From an uncultured Lachnospiraceae bacterium (GTDB lineage: Bacteria > Bacillota > Clostridia > Lachnospirales > Lachnospiraceae): 54,664 bases of DNA. Positions 43,075 to 52,217 of the stretch are shown piece by piece. A model generated the notes under the pieces. That model ran no database searches and was not told where the DNA came from. It worked only from the letters and a program-made list of their open reading frames with translations. Position numbers and translations under genes: made by a program. How positions within the stretch are numbered: the first letter of the stretch is position 1; every line of letters begins with the position of its first letter. Where the stretch lies: NCBI GenBank assembly GCA_905203555.1, contig CAJKWK010000013.1, positions 1 through 54,664 of the forward strand, given 5' to 3'.

Positions 43075-45063
43075 GTGCAGAGACTTGGAGTATTTGTCTG
43101 TCACTGCGGAAGTAATATCGCAGCTACAGTCGATGTATCAAAAGTAGCAGAAATGGCATTGAAAGAGCCAGGAGTTGTCCATGCCGAAGACTATCAGTAT
43201 ATGTGTTCTGAGGCTGGTCAGGCAAAGATTGCAGATGCAATCAAAGAAAAACATTTGACAGGAATCGTCGTATGTTCCTGTTCCCCGCGTATGCATGAGG
43301 CAACTTTTAGAAAGGCTGCAGAGCGTGCGGGCTTGAATCCATACATGGTAGAAATTGCAAATATCCGCGAGCATTGTTCATGGATTCATAAAGATATTGA
43401 AGAGGCAACAGAAAAAGCAGTGATCTTGATGCGTGCAGCTGTTGCAAAAGTAAACTTAAATGCGCCGTTACAGCCGGGCGAAAGTCTGGTTACAAAGAGA
43501 GCACTTGTAATCGGTGGCGGTATTGCCGGCATCCAGACAGCTCTGGATATTGCAGATGCCGGATATGAAGTAGATATCGTGGAGAAGACACCGAGTATCG
43601 GAGGAAGAATGTCTCAGCTTGATAAGACATTCCCGACTTTGGACTGTTCCGCATGTATCTTGACACCGAAGATGGTGGAGGCAGCGGCACATGAAAAAAT
43701 CACAATTTATACATACAGTGAAGTTGAAAATGTAAGTGGTTTCGTTGGAGACTTTACAGTAGATATCCGCAAGAAAGCAAGACACGTTGATATGGATAAA
43801 TGTACAGGCTGTGGTCTGTGTCAGGAAAAATGTCCGTCTAAAAAAGCGCCAAACGAGTTTAACCGCGGATTGAACAACAGAAGTGCAATCTACACACCAT
43901 TTGCTCAGGCAATCCCGAACGTACCGGTAATTGACTGTGATAACTGTATTAAGTTCAAGACCGGAAAATGTGGTATCTGTGCAAAAGTATGTCAGGCAGG
44001 CGCAATTGATTATGAACAGCAGGACGAAATTGTAACACAGAAATACGGAGCAATCGTCGTTGCAACCGGATTTGATACTATCAATCTGGAAAAATATGAC
44101 GAGTATGCCTACAGTCAGAGTCCGGACGTTATCACCTCTCTTGAGTTAGAACGTGTGATGAATGCAGCAGGACCGACACATGGTCATTTGGAAAGACTTT
44201 CTGACGGAAAAGCGCCGAAAGAAATCGTATTTATCCAGTGTGTAGGAAGCCGTTGCTCTGATGACAGAGGAAAGCCGTATTGTTCTAAGATTTGTTGTAT
44301 GTACACAGCAAAACATGCAATGTTGATTCGTGATAAATATCCGGATGTAAATGTAACCGTATTCTATATTGACGTTCGTACACCGGGTAAAAACTTTGAT
44401 GAGTTCTACAGAAGAGCGGTAGAGCAGTATGGTGTAAATTACATCAAAGGTCAGGTAGGTAAGGTAATTCCGCAGCCAGACGGAAAACTGCTTGTACAGG
44501 GAGCCGATCTTCTGGATAACAAACAGATTCTGAAAGAGGCAGATATGGTTGTTCTTGCAACTGCAATCGAGCCAAATCCAGATGTCCGTAAGATTGCAAC
44601 CATGCTGACAGCAAGTATTGATACAAATAATTTCCTGACAGAAGCGCATGCAAAACTGCGTCCGGTAGAGTCTCCGACAGCAGGTATCTTCCTGTCCGGT
44701 GTATGCCAGGGACCGAAGGATATTCCGGAAACAGTTGCTCAGGCAGGAGCTGCCGCAGTGAAGGCAATCGGTTTGCTTGCAAAGGATAAACTGATGACGA
44801 ACCCATGTACGGCAAAAGCGGATGAACTGTTATGTAACGGATGTTCTACTTGTGCAAATGTATGTCCTTATGGAGCCATCACTTATGAAGAGAAAGAAGT
44901 AAATGATCATGGAATTCGTGAAGTGCGTCGTATCGCAGTTGTCAACAATGCACTTTGTCAGGGATGTGGAGCTTGTACGGTTGCATGTCCGTCCGGATCT
45001 ATGGACTTGCAGGGATTTTCAAATAGACAGATTATAGCGGAGGTAGATGCAATATGTCGATAG
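43075..45063 (+). CDS. hdrA: Heterodisulfide reductase-like subunit A (FAD, bifurcating core)
   Basis: A 662-residue full-length HdrA, the flavin-bifurcating subunit. The N-terminal cluster domain shows FVCHCG, CSEAGQ, VVCSCSPRMHE and REHCSWIH. The FAD domain begins at GGGIAGIQTALDIADAGYEV and contains LDCSACILTPKM. Ferredoxin motifs follow: CTGCGLCQEKCPSK, CDNCIKFKTGKCGICAKVC, then C-terminal CNGCSTCANVCPYGA and CQGCGACTVACPSG. The GTG at 43075 is chosen because AGGAGG (43061-43066) lies 8 bases before it, while a GTG at 43066 would overlap that site. It probably splits electrons between ferredoxin and the HdrB/fumarate branch. Confidence 0.92.
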   Translation: MQRLGVFVCHCGSNIAATVDVSKVAEMALKEPGVVHAEDYQYMCSEAGQAKIADAIKEKHLTGIVVCSCSPRMHEATFRKAAERAGLNPYMVEIANIREHCSWIHKDIEEATEKAVILMRAAVAKVNLNAPLQPGESLVTKRALVIGGGIAGIQTALDIADAGYEVDIVEKTPSIGGRMSQLDKTFPTLDCSACILTPKMVEAAAHEKITIYTYSEVENVSGFVGDFTVDIRKKARHVDMDKCTGCGLCQEKCPSKKAPNEFNRGLNNRSAIYTPFAQAIPNVPVIDCDNCIKFKTGKCGICAKVCQAGAIDYEQQDEIVTQKYGAIVVATGFDTINLEKYDEYAYSQSPDVITSLELERVMNAAGPTHGHLERLSDGKAPKEIVFIQCVGSRCSDDRGKPYCSKICCMYTAKHAMLIRDKYPDVNVTVFYIDVRTPGKNFDEFYRRAVEQYGVNYIKGQVGKVIPQPDGKLLVQGADLLDNKQILKEADMVVLATAIEPNPDVRKIATMLTASIDTNNFLTEAHAKLRPVESPTAGIFLSGVCQGPKDIPETVAQAGAAAVKAIGLLAKDKLMTNPCTAKADELLCNGCSTCANVCPYGAITYEEKEVNDHGIREVRRIAVVNNALCQGCGACTVACPSGSMDLQGFSNRQIIAEVDAICR

Positions 45064-45494
45064 AAAATAAAGAATTTAAACCGAAGATTGTAGCATTCTG
45101 CTGTAACTGGTGCAGCTATGCAGGAGCAGACCTGGCAGGAAGCAGCCGTCTGACTTATCCGGCAGATGTAAAAATTATACGTGTTCCATGTTCTTGTCGT
45201 GTCAACCCGATGTTCATTCTTCGAGCATTTGAGAAAGGTGCAGACGGCGTGATCATGTGTGGATGCCATCCGGGAGACTGTCATTACAGCACCGGTAACT
45301 ATTACGCAAGAAGACGTATGACCTTATTATTCTCCATGCTGGATTATATCGGCGTGGAAAATGGACGTACTCGTGTAGAGTGGGTATCTGCTGCAGAGGG
45401 TGTAAAATTCTCTGATACAATGAATAGTTTTGTAGAGAAGATATATTCTCTCGGTGAAAACGTTAGATTGGGGGATTTGAGATGCAAGAATTAG
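45054..45494 (+). CDS. flxD: MvhD/FlxD-like [2Fe-2S] subunit
   Basis: A 146-residue protein of the methyl-viologen-reducing hydrogenase delta family. Its conserved cysteines are in FCCNWCSYAGADLAG, VPCSCRVNP and CGCHPGDCHY. In MvhAGD-HdrABC and FlxABCD-HdrABC complexes this subunit passes electrons from the donor module to HdrA. It overlaps hdrA by 10 bases and the next gene by 13, so expression is tightly coupled. No hydrogenase gene is present, so the donor is the NADH module encoded downstream. Confidence 0.88.
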   Translation: MSIENKEFKPKIVAFCCNWCSYAGADLAGSSRLTYPADVKIIRVPCSCRVNPMFILRAFEKGADGVIMCGCHPGDCHYSTGNYYARRRMTLLFSMLDYIGVENGRTRVEWVSAAEGVKFSDTMNSFVEKIYSLGENVRLGDLRCKN

Positions 45495-46456
45495 TAAATC
45501 GTGCAAAAGAACTGCTGTCTGACGGAACAGTGGCACGTGTTCTCGGCTGGAAAGCCGGAGACTTGCCTTACAATCCGGAACCGGCTTACTTTGAAAATGC
45601 AGAAGAACTTGCAGACTTTGTTTACAATGGATTCTGCGGGGCAAATTTAAGCAAGTATATGATCGAAGCTTCCAAGCTGGAAGGAAAGACACTGGTTTTC
45701 TTAAAACCATGTGATACATATAGTTTTAACCAGTTAATCAAAGAGCACCGCGTGGACAGAGAAAAAGCATACATAGTAGGTGTTGGATGTAAAGGAAAAC
45801 TGGACATTGAAAAGATCCGGAAAATGGGAATCAAAGGAATCGAAAGCATCGAAGGTGCAGAACTTTCCGATGAAGCAGAAGAACTCAAGATTCAGACTAT
45901 TTACGGAGAAAAGACTTGTGCATACAAAGATGCAATGTTGGAAAGATGTCACGTATGTAAAGGAAAAGAGCATCAGGTATACGATGAATTGATTGGCGAG
46001 TCCAAAGATACAAAGGATGCAGATCGTTTTGCAGAAGTAGAACGGATTGAGGCAATGAGCCCGGAAGAGAAATTTGCATTCTTCCAGAATGAGTTGAGCA
46101 AATGTATCCGCTGTAATGCCTGCCGTAATGTATGTCCGGCTTGCAGCTGCCGGAAATGTGTATTTGACAGTAACAAGTTTGACAGTGCACAGAAGGCAAA
46201 TACAGATTCTTTCGAGGAAAAGATGTTCCATATTATTCGTGCTTTCCATGTAGCTGGAAGATGTACAGATTGTGGAGAATGCAGTCGTGTTTGTCCGCAG
46301 GGCATTCCGCTGCACCTGTTCAACCGTAAGTTTATCAAGGATATTGATGAATTATACGGAGAATATCAGGCAGGAGAAGATACCGATTCAAAAGCACCGC
46401 TGACGAACTTTACATTTGATGACGCGGAACCTAGTATTGTAGGAAAGAGGGGATAA
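45482..46456 (+). CDS. FlxC-like subunit: FrhB-type domain with two [4Fe-4S]
   Basis: A 324-residue protein. The first 200 residues resemble the coenzyme F420 hydrogenase beta (FrhB)-like fold (KTLVFLKPCDTYSFNQLI, YIVGVGCKGKLD). Two ferredoxin motifs follow: CIRCNACRNVCPACSC and CTDCGECSRVCPQG. Related proteins are found as FlxC in FlxABCD-HdrABC loci. It should carry electrons from the flavin subunit toward FlxD. The start at 45482 has GGGGGA upstream. The assignment to FlxC rather than FlxB rests on gene order and general similarity. Confidence 0.75.
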   Translation: MQELVNRAKELLSDGTVARVLGWKAGDLPYNPEPAYFENAEELADFVYNGFCGANLSKYMIEASKLEGKTLVFLKPCDTYSFNQLIKEHRVDREKAYIVGVGCKGKLDIEKIRKMGIKGIESIEGAELSDEAEELKIQTIYGEKTCAYKDAMLERCHVCKGKEHQVYDELIGESKDTKDADRFAEVERIEAMSPEEKFAFFQNELSKCIRCNACRNVCPACSCRKCVFDSNKFDSAQKANTDSFEEKMFHIIRAFHVAGRCTDCGECSRVCPQGIPLHLFNRKFIKDIDELYGEYQAGEDTDSKAPLTNFTFDDAEPSIVGKRG

Positions 46457-46459
46457 TGT

Positions 46460-47491
46460 ATGTATAAGATCGCAAAAGAAAATCTTTCCGCATTATTCCA
46501 GATGATCGCGGAGAATCAGGAGTTATACCTTCCGGTTGAAAAAGCAGGACAGACAAATTATGCTGCATGGACACCGGAAGTAAAGGTAGATTTGGATACA
46601 TTAAAAACAGTAAAATCAGCAAAAGATGCATTCTTTCCGCAGAGCGAAGGCCTGTATTCTGTAAAAAAAGAAGGAAAGAAAATGTCTGTTGAACCACAGG
46701 CTCTGAAAGAACAGAATTTTGTTGTATTTGGAATGAAAGCCTGTGATGTAAAAGGCGTGGAAGTTCTGGACAGAGTATTCCTTGTAGATCCGGTAGATAC
46801 CTTCTACAAAGCAAGAAGAGAGCATGGAACCATCGTTGCATTGGCTTGTCGTGAACCGGAAGAAACCTGTTTCTGTAAGGTGTTTGGCATTGATGCGGCA
46901 GATCCGATGGCTGACGTTGCTACATGGATGATCGGGGAAGACCTGTATTGGAAGGCTTTGACTGAAAAAGGAGAAACTCTGACAGAGCTTGTAAAAGAGC
47001 TCTTGACAGATGCAGAGGAAGCTCCGGTTGAGGCTGAAAAAGAAGCAATTCATGCAATTGTTGAAAAACTCCCATATATGAATCTTTCTTTGGAAGGATG
47101 GAATGGGGATGCATTAACTGAAAAATTTAATTCTCCGCTCTGGGAAGAATTATATAAACCTTGTCTGGCATGTGGAACATGTACATTTGTATGTCCGACC
47201 TGTCAGTGCTACGATATCAAAGATTATACGGCAGGAGATACCGTATCTCGTTACAGATGCTGGGATTCCTGTATGTACTCTGACTTTACAATGATGGCAC
47301 ATGGTAATAACCGTACAAGTCAGATGCAGAGATTCCGTCAGAGATTTATGCACAAGCTGGTATATTATCCGGCAAACAATGATGGAATGTATTCCTGCGT
47401 TGGATGCGGACGTTGTGTAGAAAAATGCCCTGCATCATTGAATATCGTAAAAGTAATCAAAGCATTTGAAAAACAGGGAGGAAACGAATAA
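46460..47491 (+). CDS. FlxB/AsrA-like subunit with two [4Fe-4S]
   Basis: A 343-residue protein resembling subunit A of anaerobic sulfite reductase and FlxB. The N-terminal part contains NFVVFGMKACDVKG and LACREPEETCFC. The C-terminal ferredoxin domain has CLACGTCTFVCPTCQC and CVGCGRCVEKCPAS. It pairs with the flavoprotein gene that starts on its stop codon (TAATG), just as asrA and asrB are adjacent. No sulfite reductase catalytic subunit (AsrC) is present, so sulfite reduction is unlikely. Role: electron relay between the NADH-oxidising flavoprotein and the Hdr module. Confidence 0.8.
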   Translation: MYKIAKENLSALFQMIAENQELYLPVEKAGQTNYAAWTPEVKVDLDTLKTVKSAKDAFFPQSEGLYSVKKEGKKMSVEPQALKEQNFVVFGMKACDVKGVEVLDRVFLVDPVDTFYKARREHGTIVALACREPEETCFCKVFGIDAADPMADVATWMIGEDLYWKALTEKGETLTELVKELLTDAEEAPVEAEKEAIHAIVEKLPYMNLSLEGWNGDALTEKFNSPLWEELYKPCLACGTCTFVCPTCQCYDIKDYTAGDTVSRYRCWDSCMYSDFTMMAHGNNRTSQMQRFRQRFMHKLVYYPANNDGMYSCVGCGRCVEKCPASLNIVKVIKAFEKQGGNE

Positions 47492-48345
47492 TGTGTGAAT
47501 GTGATTGCCATAAAAATTATACATTGGATACATTGATTCCTCAGGTTGGTGTGATTACTGATATCCGCGAGGAAACTCCGGATGTAAAAACATTTCGTGT
47601 GAACGCTCCGGAAGGCGGCAAATTGTTTGAACATATGCCGGGACAGTGTGCAATGTTATGTGCACCGGGAATCAGCGAAGCAATGTTTTCCATTACATCT
47701 TCACCGACAAATAAAGAATATCAGGAATTCAGTATCAAAAAGTGTGGAGAGCTTACAGATTATCTTCACAGCCTGGAAGTAGGCGATGAAATTACCGTTC
47801 GTGGACCATATGGAAATTCTTTCCCGGTGGAAACAGAACTGAAAGGAAAGAATTTACTGTTTATTGCAGGTGGTATTGGTCTTGCACCTCTGCGTTCCGT
47901 TATCAATTATGTTCTAGACAATCGGGAAAACTACGGAACTGTTGATATCGTTTATGGTTCTCGTTCCGCAGATGATCTGGTTCAGTTGAAAGAAATCCAG
48001 GAAGTCTGGATGAAGACAGAAGGCGTAAATGTATACCTGACAATCGACCGAGAGCAAGAAGGCTGGGATGGACATGTAGGATTCGTTCCAAACTATGTAA
48101 AAGAGCTTGGATTTGATACTGATAAGGTAGCACTTGTCTGTGGACCACCGATTATGATCAAGTTTGTACTTGCAGGACTTACAGAGCTTGGATTTACTTC
48201 CGAGCAGGTTTATACAACTCTGGAGCTCCGTATGAAGTGTGGAGTTGGTAAGTGCGGACGATGCAACATTGGATCAAAATATGTGTGCAAAGACGGTCCG
48301 GTATTCCGATATGATGAAATTGAGGAACTGCCGAACGAATATTAG
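47491..48345 (+). CDS. FlxA/AsrB-like FAD and [2Fe-2S] NAD(P)H oxidoreductase
   Basis: A 284-residue ferredoxin reductase-like flavoprotein. An FAD-binding barrel (AMFSITSSP), a nucleotide-binding domain (FIAGGIGLAPLRSVI, LVCGPPIMIKF) and a C-terminal cluster-binding tail (KCGVGKCGRCNIGSKYVCKDGPVF), as in PyrK and AsrB, are all present. The N terminus begins with an additional Cys/His-rich MCECDCH. In the Flx complex this is the NADH-oxidising entry point. The operon context makes NADH the likely donor here, but NADPH cannot be excluded from sequence. Confidence 0.85.
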   Translation: MCECDCHKNYTLDTLIPQVGVITDIREETPDVKTFRVNAPEGGKLFEHMPGQCAMLCAPGISEAMFSITSSPTNKEYQEFSIKKCGELTDYLHSLEVGDEITVRGPYGNSFPVETELKGKNLLFIAGGIGLAPLRSVINYVLDNRENYGTVDIVYGSRSADDLVQLKEIQEVWMKTEGVNVYLTIDREQEGWDGHVGFVPNYVKELGFDTDKVALVCGPPIMIKFVLAGLTELGFTSEQVYTTLELRMKCGVGKCGRCNIGSKYVCKDGPVFRYDEIEELPNEY

Positions 48346-48383
48346 AACTTGGCAAAAGTTAGAGAAAGGATTGGTATACCAAT

Positions 48384-49058
48384 ATGGGAGATATGGTAAA
48401 CGTATATTTTAGCGGTAAGAGATACAGTGTTCCAGCCGAACTTACCATTATGACGGCAATGGAATATGCCGGCTATACATGGAAACGCGGATGCGGATGC
48501 CGTCACGGTTTCTGTGGCGCCTGCGCGACCATTTACAGAATTAAAGGCAAAAACGAATTGAAAACTTGTCTTGCATGTCAGACACAGGTAGAAGAGGGAA
48601 TGTATGTAGCAAGTATTCCGTTCTTCCCGACAGACAAGAGAACATATTCTATTGAAGATATCAGACCGCATCAGCAGATTATGATGGAACTTTATCCGGA
48701 AATCTATAGCTGTATCGGATGTAATGCATGTACAAAAGCATGTACACAGGATTTGAATGTTATGCAGTACATTGCGTATGCACAGAGAGGCGAATTTGAG
48801 AAGTGTGCAGAAGAGTCCTTTGACTGTGTAAGCTGCGGATGCTGTTCCGTAAGATGTCCGGCAGGCATTTCTCATCCACAGGTAGGACTTCTTGCCAGAC
48901 GTCTTACAGGTAAATATATTGCTCCGAAGGCAGAGCACCTTGAGAAACGTGTAGAGGAAATCAATCATGGTGAATATGATGAGCTGATTGAACAGATTAT
49001 GCAGAAACCGATTACTGAGATGAAAGAACTGTACAATACAAGAGAGATTGAGAAATAA
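48384..49058 (+). CDS. frdB: Fumarate reductase iron-sulfur subunit (FrdB/TfrB-like)
   Basis: A 224-residue SdhB/FrdB-type protein. The N-terminal [2Fe-2S] domain shows CGCRHGFCGAC and CLACQ. The C-terminal domain has CIGCNACTKAC and CVSCGCCSVRCP. It lacks the HdrB-like CCG extension that methanogen TfrB carries at its C terminus, but a separate hdrB lies in the same operon. No membrane anchor gene is near. Its last residues run into the flavoprotein gene after 14 bases. It should feed electrons to the flavoprotein. Confidence 0.87.
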   Translation: MGDMVNVYFSGKRYSVPAELTIMTAMEYAGYTWKRGCGCRHGFCGACATIYRIKGKNELKTCLACQTQVEEGMYVASIPFFPTDKRTYSIEDIRPHQQIMMELYPEIYSCIGCNACTKACTQDLNVMQYIAYAQRGEFEKCAEESFDCVSCGCCSVRCPAGISHPQVGLLARRLTGKYIAPKAEHLEKRVEEINHGEYDELIEQIMQKPITEMKELYNTREIEK

Positions 49059-49072
49059 GGAGGGCTTAAAAC

Positions 49073-50683
49073 ATGTATGCACCATATCCAGAGAATATGA
49101 TGGAGTCCATCAAAAAGGTAGAGGCTACAAGAGCAGAGCGTATGGCAACAGAGCCAAGACGTCTGACTGCTGATGAAAAGGATGCCCTTCTGAAGGAATT
49201 CCATCCGGATTATAACCCAGACGCATTTGCAGAAATCAAAGTGGGTCCGAACAAAGGAGAGAAGGCGCCGCTTGAGCTGGCTAATATTCTTCACTCCACA
49301 AGCCGTATCCTGAATGAGGATATCGACATTACAAAAGTTGACTATGACGTAGATGTACTTGTAATCGGCGGCGGCGGAGCAGGATCTTCCTGTGCCATCG
49401 AAGCACACAATGCAGGGGCAAACGTTATGATCGTTACAAAACTTCGTATCGGTGACGCCAACACAATGATGGCAGAAGGTGGTATTCAGGCGGCTGATAA
49501 GGAAAATGACTCTCCGGTACAGCACTACTTAGACTGTTTCGGAGGCGGACATTTTGCAGCAAGACCGGAACTGGTAAAACGTCTTGTTATGGAAGCTCCG
49601 GATGCAATCAAATGGCTGAATGAATTGGGCGTTGAGTTTGATAAAGAAGAAGATGGAAGAATGATCACTACACATGGTGGTGGAACTTCCAGAAAGAGAA
49701 TGCATGCAGCAAAGGATTATTCTGGTTCTGAAATCATGCGTACTGTAAGAGACGAAGTATTGAACCTTGGAATCCCGGTTGTAGAATTTACTTCTGCGGT
49801 AGAACTTCTGAAAGATGACAAGGGACAGGTTGCAGGTGCTGTACTTCTTAACATGGAGACAGGAGATTACTCAATTGCAAGAGCTAAGACTGTTGTTATT
49901 GCAACAGGTGGTGCAGGACGTATGCACTATCAGGGATTCCCGACATCCAACCACTATGGAGCAACAGCAGACGGATTGATTCTTGGTTACAGAGCAGGAG
50001 CACCACTTTTGTATCAGGATTCTATCCAGTATCATCCGACAGGTGTGGCTCATCCGGTACAGATTCAGGGTGCGCTGGTTACAGAGAAGGTTCGTTCTGT
50101 AGGAGCACAGCTTGTTAATGCAAACGGAGAAGCATATATCCATCCGTTGGAGACACGTGATGTCAATGCATCTGGCGTTATTCGCGAGTGTTCAGAAGGA
50201 CGCGGTGTAGAGGCACCAAGCGGACAGCTGGGTGTATGGCTGGATACTCCGATGATTGAACTTCTCGGCGGAGAAGGAACAATCGAGAAGAGAATCCCGG
50301 CAATGTTCCGTATGTATATGAATTATGGAATCGATATGAGAAAGGTTCCGATTCTTATTTATCCGACTCTTCATTATCAGAATGGTGGTCTGGAGATTAA
50401 CGGAGATGGATTTACAAATGCAATTCCGAACCTGCTTGTAGCAGGAGAGGCTGCCGGCGGAATCCATGGAAGAAACCGATTGATGGGTAACTCTCTTCTG
50501 GACGTTATCGTATTCGGACGTAATGCAGGTAAAAAAGCGGCTGCAAAAGCAAAAGAAGTAGAACTTGGCACACCGAATCTGGATCATTTGAAAGCATACG
50601 CAGATGAACTGGATGCTGCAGGTGTAGATACAGGTGATGTATCTCCACTTCTGCTGCCAAAATATGCACGTCATGAGAGATAG
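49073..50683 (+). CDS. frdA: Fumarate reductase flavoprotein subunit (soluble, noncovalent FAD predicted)
   Basis: A 536-residue FrdA/SdhA-family protein. An unusual extension of about 92 residues precedes the FAD motif VLVIGGGGAGSSCAIEA. Active-site elements are kept: HPTG, TEKVR (proton-donor Arg region), PTLHYQNGG and NRLMGNSL. The position of the flavinylated histidine reads Asn (N130 in DANTMMAEGG), so FAD is probably not covalently bound. The C-terminal helical domain usual in SdhA is absent. With no anchor genes, the enzyme should be cytoplasmic. GGAGG precedes the ATG. Reaction: fumarate to succinate. Confidence 0.87.
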   Translation: MYAPYPENMMESIKKVEATRAERMATEPRRLTADEKDALLKEFHPDYNPDAFAEIKVGPNKGEKAPLELANILHSTSRILNEDIDITKVDYDVDVLVIGGGGAGSSCAIEAHNAGANVMIVTKLRIGDANTMMAEGGIQAADKENDSPVQHYLDCFGGGHFAARPELVKRLVMEAPDAIKWLNELGVEFDKEEDGRMITTHGGGTSRKRMHAAKDYSGSEIMRTVRDEVLNLGIPVVEFTSAVELLKDDKGQVAGAVLLNMETGDYSIARAKTVVIATGGAGRMHYQGFPTSNHYGATADGLILGYRAGAPLLYQDSIQYHPTGVAHPVQIQGALVTEKVRSVGAQLVNANGEAYIHPLETRDVNASGVIRECSEGRGVEAPSGQLGVWLDTPMIELLGGEGTIEKRIPAMFRMYMNYGIDMRKVPILIYPTLHYQNGGLEINGDGFTNAIPNLLVAGEAAGGIHGRNRLMGNSLLDVIVFGRNAGKKAAAKAKEVELGTPNLDHLKAYADELDAAGVDTGDVSPLLLPKYARHER

Positions 50684-50686
50684 ACA

Positions 50687-50719
50687 GATTCCCCCCTGCT
50701 TTTAGAGGCAGGGGGAATC
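50687..50719 (+). terminator. GC-rich hairpin between frdA and fumarase genes
   Basis: GATTCCCCCCTGC (50687-50699) pairs with GCAGGGGGAATC (50708-50719), with no T run. It may slow 3' decay or give partial termination, setting different levels of reductase and fumarase. Confidence 0.5.
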
Positions 50720-50793
50720 CCATATAGTCTGACAATAAAGTAGTAAATAGGGAATTGAAAATAGAAAGAATATGAAACAGGAGAGTGGCAAAA

Positions 50794-51636
50794 ATGCGTG
50801 AGATAGATGTTCAGCAGATTACAGATGTAGTCGAGAAACTCTGTATCGAAGCAAACAATCATCTTCCGGAAGATGTAAAGTGTGCGATTAAGACATGTCG
50901 TGCATGTGAAGATGGAGAAATTGCAAAGGGTGTTCTGGATAACATCATCGAGAACTTTGAAATTGCAGATAATGAGTGCGTTCCGATTTGTCAAGATACC
51001 GGAATGGCTTGTGTATTTCTTGAGATTGGACAGGATGTACATCTGACAGGCGGAGATTTGACAGATGCTGTCAATGAAGGTGTTCGTCGCGGATATGACA
51101 AAGGATATTTGAGAAAGTCTGTTGTAAAGGATCCGGTACGTCGTGGAAACACAGGAGACAATACTCCGGCAATGCTTTATACAGAGATTGTTCCGGGAGA
51201 GAATATTAAGATTACTGTAGGACCGAAGGGATTCGGAAGTGAGAACATGAGCCAGATCCGTATGTTCAAACCTTCTCATGGTCTGCAGGGAATCAAAGAT
51301 TTCATTCTGGAGGTTGTAGAGACAGCAGGACCGAACCCATGTCCGCCGATGGTAGTTGGTGTTGGAATCGGAGGAACATTTGACAAGGCTGCATTGCTTG
51401 CGAAAAAAGCGCTGATGCGTCCAATCGATTCTGAAAATCCGGATCCGTTCTATGCAGATCTGGAGAAAGAGATGCTTGAGAAAGTAAATGAACTTGGAAT
51501 CGGACCACAGGGATTTGGTGGAAAGACAACAGCAATCGGTCTTAATATTGAAACATTACCGACTCATATTGCAGGTATGCCATGTGCAGTCAATATTAAC
51601 TGCCATGTAACACGCCATAAGACGGAGGTGATTTAA
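50794..51636 (+). CDS. Class I fumarate hydratase, alpha subunit
   Basis: A 280-residue N-terminal subunit of the two-subunit [4Fe-4S] fumarase (class I; also the fold of L-tartrate dehydratase alpha). Conserved segments are VPICQDTGMACVF, RRGNTGDNTPAM, GSENMSQIRM and GPNPCPPMVVGVGIGG, which hold the cluster cysteines. The ATG at 50794 is preferred because AGGAG lies 10 bases before it; a GTG at 50785 is too close to it. It is followed immediately by the beta subunit. In this operon it converts malate to fumarate. Confidence 0.92.
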   Translation: MREIDVQQITDVVEKLCIEANNHLPEDVKCAIKTCRACEDGEIAKGVLDNIIENFEIADNECVPICQDTGMACVFLEIGQDVHLTGGDLTDAVNEGVRRGYDKGYLRKSVVKDPVRRGNTGDNTPAMLYTEIVPGENIKITVGPKGFGSENMSQIRMFKPSHGLQGIKDFILEVVETAGPNPCPPMVVGVGIGGTFDKAALLAKKALMRPIDSENPDPFYADLEKEMLEKVNELGIGPQGFGGKTTAIGLNIETLPTHIAGMPCAVNINCHVTRHKTEVI

Positions 51637-52197
51637 ATGGCAGCCAGAAAAATTACATTACCATTGACAGAAGAACTTGCAAAGACATTGCATGCAGGTG
51701 ACAGTGTACTCGTAACAGGAACTATTTATACATCTCGTGACGCAGGTCATAAGAGAATGTGTGAGGCTCTTGCCAGAGGCGAAGAAATTCCGATGGATCC
51801 GAAGGATGCAACAATTTATTATGTAGGACCGACTCCTGCAAAACCGGGACAGGTCATTGGTTCCGCAGGACCGACTACAAGCGGACGTATGGATGCGTAT
51901 GCACCGACTATGATGTCTGTAGGAGCACGCGGAATGATTGGAAAGGGAGCACGCCTTCCGGAAGTTGTAGAGGCAATGAAAAAATACTCTGGTGTGTACT
52001 TTGGTGCAATCGGCGGAGCAGGCGCCCTTCTTGCAAAATGTATTAAAAAAGCTGAATTGATCGCATACGAAGATCTGGGAGCAGAAGCACTCAGAAAATT
52101 GTATGTAGAGGATATGCCGCTGGTTGTAATCATCGACAGCGAAGGAAACAACCTGTACGAAAGCGGACGTGCTGCTTATCTGGAAGAGCATAAGTAG
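51637..52197 (+). CDS. Class I fumarate hydratase, beta subunit
   Basis: A 186-residue C-terminal subunit of class I fumarase, with LTEELAKTLHAGDSVLVTG, the family segment GPTTSGRMD and FGAIGGAGALLAKCIK. It starts on the base after the alpha subunit stop codon, so the two are made together and assemble into one [4Fe-4S] hydratase. Tartrate dehydratase beta is the main alternative, but neighbouring malate dehydrogenase and fumarate reductase genes support fumarase. Confidence 0.92.
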   Translation: MAARKITLPLTEELAKTLHAGDSVLVTGTIYTSRDAGHKRMCEALARGEEIPMDPKDATIYYVGPTPAKPGQVIGSAGPTTSGRMDAYAPTMMSVGARGMIGKGARLPEVVEAMKKYSGVYFGAIGGAGALLAKCIKKAELIAYEDLGAEALRKLYVEDMPLVVIIDSEGNNLYESGRAAYLEEHK

Positions 52198-52217
52198 TAG
52201 AAGGGAGAAGTTAAGAT

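Noticed and set aside
43138..44649. Long open frames antisense to hdrA, and similar ones opposite frdA and rarA
   Set aside because: They lack ribosome sites and recognisable domains and mirror the codon bias of the real genes.
43075..45494. Hydrogenase-linked Hdr complex
   Set aside because: Despite the MvhD-like subunit there are no hydrogenase large or small subunit genes; an NADH-type flavoprotein is present instead.
46460..48345. Anaerobic sulfite reductase (asrAB)
   Set aside because: No asrC-type siroheme subunit is present; the pair sits between hdr/flxD-like and frd genes.
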